Shown here: piece after piece, positions 58,607 through 64,000 of the stretch
How the letters are laid out: each line of letters opens with the position of its first letter
Numbering within the stretch: position 1 is the first letter of the stretch
Assembly (NCBI GenBank): GCA_037176845.1
Contig: JAYKXP010000067.1
Location: 186,001 to 250,000 of the forward strand
Direction: 5' to 3'
Length of the DNA: 64,000 nucleotides
DNA from: Paramarasmius palmivorus
Taxonomy: Eukaryota; Basidiomycota; Agaricomycetes; Agaricales; Marasmiaceae
Program-made: the position numbers and the translations under genes
Notes under the pieces: generated by a model
What the model was told of the DNA's origin: nothing
Databases searched by the model: none
What the model saw: the letters and a program-made list of their open reading frames with translations, nothing else

Positions 58607-60255
58607 ATGACATCCCCGCCTACACGACGCGAATATGGAGGAATTCAAGAAAGATTATTTTACCTCTGCTATCGGGATTCTCTTCACGGTATGGTTTCCC
58701 TCCCGACTCGTTTGATATACTAATGTACAGTGTATTTCGGTCAGAGGAACAAACAGAACGGATCAACAACTTTGAGACTGCGCTCAACGGTTTCGATGCC
58801 ATACCTGAACATACGTACCCTCTAACACAACCCGAAGACGATCTAGAAGGAAGGATTCAGCAGGACGCCGCTAGTGGCGTCGTTGGGCCCGGGGGCGAAT
58901 CAAGTGCGTCTTTGAACGTCTAAGGAACCGAGGACTAACATACATCTAGAGGGTGATATTATGGAAAAAGTTCACAACCAAACGAAAAGACCTGCTCCAC
59001 ACGGACAAGTAGACGCGCTTCCATCCGCAACTTTCAACTTCAAGGACATCGATAGATCGCCACCCGGTCAAATTTCGTCTACAATTCCGTTTCCCTCGCT
59101 CCCAGACACGAAAGAATATCTCTACGATAGACACGTGCCAGACATCCCCTCGTCAGATCGTCTGGAATATAGCGCCACTGTTCTAACACCAGGTGAAAGG
59201 ATTCAGTTGCCTATATCGGACCTTGTTAACCTTGCACAGCATCTGCAATGCATGGTACTAACTCCAAACCGTATCAAAATGCTTCGGAAGTCAGTGTAAA
59301 ATCGACCTATACTAGCTTGAATACGTCCATAGGAGCTTTCGACCCGCTTCCAGAGCCAGAACAAGAACAGGAATTGGATAGCCAACCAGAAGGGAACGCC
59401 GAGATCTTGGTCAAGATTCAGCCATGTGAAGATTTGTTTAGCAAATGTGGACAACAGGACGGGACAAACCCACAATGCCCGGCAGATTCAGGAGGCTTGA
59501 ATCGCCATTCCGTTGGATTACAAGCTTCGAGTCTAACCTGCACAGAACAATCCATAGCTGCCCTTGCACCCGCTTCTTCGACCACGCTGAATCGACATGG
59601 TCAACACCCGTACCTTCGACGCATTAGTTCGAACTTGGCAAATGCACGTCTTACGGCAGTCTCCATTCAACGTCCGTCCAGTGCACCACCAGATGTGTCC
59701 ACTTTAGACGTATCTTGCTTTACCAGATATATTATATATCTGGGACGGGATCCAGAAACTCATCTTATGATTCATGGCATATATTGTCACTGGTGAGCAA
59801 AGAAGTGGCTTGGATTAAGAAACCGACCTAAATTCATTTCCCTAGGTTCGGCTACGGAGGAGCTCAGAGGCTCGTCACCCAGTCAGGGAAGGAACCAGTC
59901 ATATGGCGAGCCTTTACGAACACCACAATCGCTCATGAATTTCATTCGGAACTTGAACGAAACCGCATATTCCATCTATTGCGAAAACCGGCCGATGAGA
60001 CTACATATTTTATCGTGATAGAAGGTGTCAATCCTGGGGTGTATCAAAACAAGTACGCAAGTCTGCTCATCAGAGCGCTGTCGCCTTTTCTGATCTATAC
60101 ATAGGCTAGATTTTATTAGTACGGGCTTGCGATGGAGGGGAGGCCGTGTCGAACGACATGTTGGAGACTACCAGAGTGCTATGGATGCATTTCGAATGTA
60201 CAGGCAGAGGCGAGAAGTTCATACATGGCTAGATACTCCCGACAAAGATATGTAA
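58607..60255 (+). CDS. Protein with two RNase H1-N/viroplasmin-like repeats (copy 2)
   Basis: ATG at 58607 (MTSPPTRREYGGIQERLFYL). Splicing by eye keeps one frame to TAA at 60253-60255: an intron ending TCGGTCAG leads to EEQTERINNF; another (58894-58948) leads to GDIMEKVHNQ; a 47-nt intron inside the next frame (after LTP, near 59192-59238) leads to ASAMHGTNSKPYQ. About 480 residues. The N-terminal half is low complexity and differs from copy 1. The C-terminal part has the two repeat units: YIIYLGRDPETHLMIHGIY with FHSELERNRIFHLL, and YFIVIEGVNPGVYQNK with FISTGLRWRGGRV and AMDAFRMYRQRREV. It faces the F-box paralog at 60286-61423, 30 bp between stops. Nucleic-acid binding is inferred from the fold pattern only. 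Confidence 0.65.
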
Positions 60256-60285
60256 TCATATTTCTTGCACGCTATAGTGAACAGG

Positions 60286-61423
60286 CTACGGACGACTACG
60301 TACGATACTGCGTTTCTTGTACTCATCACCAGTCAATACAGTGCGGTATACTGGGCTACACATCTCCTGTTCGACTTCAAGTAGAGTAGTAATGTTCCAA
60401 CCGTTGGTAGCTTTGAACAGGGAATTAACAAAAAAACGAAGGTATATATCACGTTTAATGGGCGCTACCGCCCTGTACCCACAAACTATCGTTGGACGTA
60501 GGTCTGCGGCCACGAGAGCTTCAAAGCAACGCTGAAGCCGGTTCCAGTTGAGTTCGTATCCTCCACGCTCCATGGATGCCCAATCACTGACGAACACGAT
60601 CTTGCGAATGTTTGGTAGACATTGTAAGATCCACTCGTCTTCGGGAAGTACCTCGGAGCCCAAAGACCCTTCGAAATAGATCGAAGTGACTCGAGGCAAC
60701 ATCGGAAGCTCAGTTATCAAGAGCTCGGACTCTATACAACGCGTTAGATGGTGTCTCAACAACAAAAAGTTTGTCATACGCACGATACATAAGGTAATTT
60801 CCCAACAACCTGACTTCCTCTATTGTCGACTGAAATGTAGAGAGAACCGAGAAAATTGTTGGTAACCGTATGTCCGTAGCACCGATGAGTGAAATCCGTC
60901 GAAGCAAAGGTGCTCGAACGTACTGTACGAACAGAGCACCTAGATCTTTCTGTGCCAGCGCACATGATCGGTCTTCAATGATGTTCAACTCTTCGAGATG
61001 CGGAAAGACGATAATGTTCCATGTCATTGTATGACTGAACGCTGAGTGGATGGTCAAGTGTGTGAGAGTCGAGGAGTATCCCTGGCACAACGCGATTTGA
61101 AGTGGTTCCTCGAGAGGATGAATTGCTAGGTGATTGATACTGGGTAAGATGGAAACGAGATTCCTGAGGAACAACGAAACGAGAGCGCGCTCATCGATGT
61201 ATAGGTCCGAGGTGAAGACCTTCAATGATTGAGTCGTTGCGGCCGAGCACGCGACTCTAAGGTGATGTGAGATTTCCCAGTGGGGAACAGCGAGGTCGAT
61301 GCTGATGTGCCGAATATTGGGGGGACTTTGTAGTTCCACTTTGCTAGTAACGTATAATCGACAATCCTCAATGGACGATGGGGCCATAGTAAAGTCGTGA
61401 GAGGTTGGAATCGAGGGATCCAT
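60286..61423 (-). CDS. F-box-family leucine-rich protein lacking the F-box (copy 2)
   Basis: First in-frame ATG at 61423 (MDPSIPTSHDFTMAPSS), an intron of about 70 nt ending TATAG near 60732, stop at 60286-60288; about 355 residues. From about residue 35 it aligns through its whole length with the protein at 48898-50212 (HISIDLAVPHWEISHHLR; LPMLPRVTSIYFEG; VCGYRAVAPIKRDIYLR against VCGYRSPEPIHRDIFIR). The F-box itself is absent: the open frame upstream of the ATG reads Pro- and Ser-rich sequence with no F-box pattern, and no upstream exon with one is visible. Without it the protein cannot join an SCF complex in the usual way. It may be a decoy or simply a degenerate copy. Confidence 0.7.
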
Positions 61424-62050
61424 CGAAATGGTAGACTGAAACGAGTGACGGAATTCGAGGGCGATGAGACTGTTCGGGGGCCGGGGGTGTTGATTCGTAC
61501 AGTGTGGGGATTTTAAGAGGTTCAATGCGAAGGGAAAAAAGACTTTGAGACTTACTTTAGAGCCCCAACGTGTGTTTTTAGCCTTCTTTTTCCGTGGACG
61601 TCGCGGGCAGTGGTCAGAAAATAGAGCATTGTGTTATTGTTGTCCGCGGAGGTCTATTTATTTCCATTCACGTAACCGAACGCTCGCCAGTTCGATTCAT
61701 GGCACCCAAGGCGCAAAACTGTAGTCCTCATTATAGAACTACGCCCGGTGATGGTTCTTTCTTTGAACAAGGTATCTTTTCAATATACCTCGAGCAGTAG
61801 CACACTGAATAAACCCAAGCTTCACAGTTTCCTTGCGACATACCTATCATCCCAAACTAATCAACGTCACGAAATCCAACAAAGAACTCTTTACCCTCGG
61901 GGACTCGAAAATCCTAGGCCTCATATTATGCCATTTTGGTGTCGCCTATCAATCCATTTATGAATACGTATCGAGCAGGGCGCGTTGATATAAAGTGCTA
62001 GGTGAAATTGAAGGTCGGTCCACCTACACAACCCTAACACCACTAACACC
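61424..62050. other. Divergent spacer of about 630 bp
   Basis: This is the promoter region between the F-box-less copy and the gene at 62051. Short frames at 61594-61800 and 61748-61963 have no recognisable content. Confidence 0.45.
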
Positions 62051-63652
62051 ATGTCTTTCGCCGACATCTCAGTAGAAGTCTGTGATCGCATCCTGTCATT
62101 TCTTCCTACCATCGACATCATCCGCCTTCGACCATCAAGTCACAAGATTCGCCTTGTTTTCGATGATCATCTGAAACGCAATCTCACTGCCAAGAAGGTG
62201 CTTGGGCCATGGTTTTCCGAGAACGAAATATCGAACGTTCGCCAATTCCAGGCGCTCACAGGCATGATGTTCTCTAGTTCAGCAGTGCTTGCTGCTCTTG
62301 GAAACTATGACTTCGAGATCGGAGATCTGGATACCTACGTGCCCGTTCAATACTGTGGAGGGTTTGTGTCACTACTTGAAAGCATGGGCTATAGGTTTAT
62401 GCCTCGACCTGGCGCCGTCGATTTCAACTGGTCCGACGCCTTCAGGAGAGCATGCGCTGACGACACAATGGCACAATATATCCCTGCTGGCATCGTAGGA
62501 TCCTTTGATTTCGTCCGGCTCTCATCCGTGGACCCTACGAATCGACGGCCACAGTGCGTGCAGGTTATGCCAACGACGGGTTCGCCCATAGTGGCGGTGT
62601 TGAATTTTCACTCGAGTAAGCATTATTCTGCTTGTCGACGCATGCGAAGCTCATCGATTAATGTTCGGTATAGCGGCTGTCATGAACATAATGACCTATT
62701 CTCACCTCATCAGCCTCTTCCCAAGACATACCTTCAATTATAGGGCAACAGTTCCGTTCAGTACAAGCGACGAGTATCGTACGCAACGCCTTGCTAGCGG
62801 TAATGCAATACATGCTCTTGCCAAGTACGAAGAGAGGGGATTCCGGAGGATTTCAGTTTCCATGGAACACCCCTTTTCGTCGACGTCGGAGTTGAACAAA
62901 GGCATTCGTTATGTCACTGACCGTCTTTGCTGGACAAGAAGCATTCCTGCCCTGGAGAAGTGGGCCCCACCTCTTCCTGTTTCCCATCCAATTGAGGACC
63001 TTCAAGCCCATTCATGGCACATCATGTACGCCGTGCCCGGTGGCATCTCGTTGTCAATCCAGCCTATCACTACAATGGATCGCAAAGACTACTGTGCATC
63101 GAGCAAAGTCTGGCATAATGTAGGCTTGCTGTTTCCTAATCCGCCCCACTTTACGCCGCGGTGAGCGTCTTTATGTTTTAGATTCAAAGAGTCTGGATTT
63201 CTAACAAAACTATAGATCCTCACAAGAAGTTAGGGCTGTCCTGTTCAAGTATTCTCTCCGAGGCATAGACGAAGATGGAGCGACGGCTTACATTCGTACG
63301 GCATTTTGCCGTTTCTTATCCACCGACGTGATAAAGGTGTTTCGTTCGTACGGGTTCTCAATTCCTCGCGCTTATCCTACGGTCTTCCTTTTTGAAACAC
63401 TTGTGGGAGCCATCAGGCATCGTCAACCTCCAAACGCATGGCCAACGGTATGCATCTTTAGCTTGTTGATTGTTATCAATATTGAGTGATCCATAGATAA
63501 CGTTCTCTCTGCACCGCGTTGAGGACAGGACGGTGCTTGCTTGTCACTTTGTTGCTAGTCGCCGATATGCATCGTTTTATGAGGACCTTCTAGAACATAG
63601 TAGTTTATACTTGCAAGAGCATGATATTGATTTAAGGAGGATATATGTATAG
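62051..63652 (+). CDS. F-box protein with nucleotidyltransferase-like region
   Basis: ATG at 62051, three introns (after NFHS near 62614; after HFTPR near 63163; after NAWPT near 63449) and stop at 63650-63652; about 475 residues. The N-terminus SFADISVEVCDRILSFLPTI is an F-box start. The body has SSAVLAALGNYDFEIGDLDTY, where the acidic GDLDTYV matches the [SG]DLDxY pattern of fungal nucleotidyltransferase-like domains, followed by a helix (LLESMGYRF) and later VLNFHSTAVMNIMTYSH. I know this F-box plus nucleotidyltransferase-fold combination from many Agaricomycete proteins, usually without known activity. Only two acidic residues are clear, so catalysis is doubtful. It may act in ubiquitin ligation with a substrate-binding pocket. 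Confidence 0.72.
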
Positions 63653-64000
63653 TAGTTTCAATAGCCTGTGCATTTTTTGTCAAGTATAGATTGTAATTTT
63701 GTTCTTGAACTATCTTAACTCTTGGTATCTGGTGGTGACAGATGGTGTTGTATGCATATTAGTCAATGGCTGAGTGTGTCGGCCCGGGTTTACGCCACTC
63801 ACCAAAAGGCAGAGGTAGTGTGAATGGCTGGCACCAAGGTCACCATAAGAACTATGTTGCAGAGAGGGGACATGGGACTTGGTGAAATTGCCTGCTACTT
63901 ATCTCATTGTATACTCAAGTGTCAGAATAAATCAGGCATGATAAGAGGGTATTGAATGATGATCCAGTAGTCTCAATTCATAAGTCCAGTGATACTCGTT
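63653..64000. other. Right-edge spacer
   Basis: The 3' flank of the last gene, with GTGTTGTATG-like AT-rich sequence and no visible gene. Confidence 0.45.

Overview
The window looks like a filamentous basidiomycete, most likely an Agaricomycete (white-rot or litter-decay type). Nearly every gene is split by short introns of about 45-75 nt with GT...AG ends. The gene content is typical of that class: a class II secreted heme peroxidase, a laccase, a cytochrome P450, a DUF6534 seven-helix membrane protein, Hsp70/HSPA12-like ATPases, a membrane-anchored hybrid histidine kinase, and F-box and BTB proteins. There is no bacterial-style operon, CRISPR array, rRNA or tRNA that I could recognise. Gene models below were spliced by eye, so exon edges are best guesses.

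Layout. 1-5.1 kb: two head-to-tail Hsp70-like genes (the left one cut by the window edge), a relic kinase exon, and a coiled-coil protein. 7.6-14.4 kb: a hybrid histidine kinase with membrane segments, a histidine kinase core and a receiver domain, then a P-loop GTPase with a hydrophobic C-terminal segment. 14.6-21.9 kb: a very large Bem2-like regulator (PH, RasGEF-like, PH, RhoGAP). 23.6-38.3 kb: an oxidative-metabolism stretch with a class II peroxidase, an NmrA/isoflavone-reductase-like gene broken by a small transposon, a P450, a predicted leucine-rich protein, a sugar-type MFS transporter and a laccase. 39-48.5 kb: nuclear or regulatory-looking proteins (a two-beta-grasp protein, a BTB protein, a long disordered protein with a coding minisatellite) and unrecognised genes. 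48.9-61.4 kb: two copies of a convergent gene pair in opposite orientation, enclosing a zinc-finger gene and a DUF6534 membrane protein. 62-63.7 kb: an F-box protein with a nucleotidyltransferase-like region.

How they fit together. The peroxidase, laccase and P450, with a sugar transporter, fit extracellular lignin or phenolic attack followed by uptake and intracellular oxidation. The histidine kinase and Bem2-like protein belong to signalling and polarity. The most striking items are the 215-bp miniature inverted-repeat element sitting inside an exon of the NmrA-like gene with a 3-bp target duplication, and the inverted two-gene duplication at 48.9-61.4 kb, whose inner genes carry what look like two tandem RNase H1-N/viroplasmin-like repeats.
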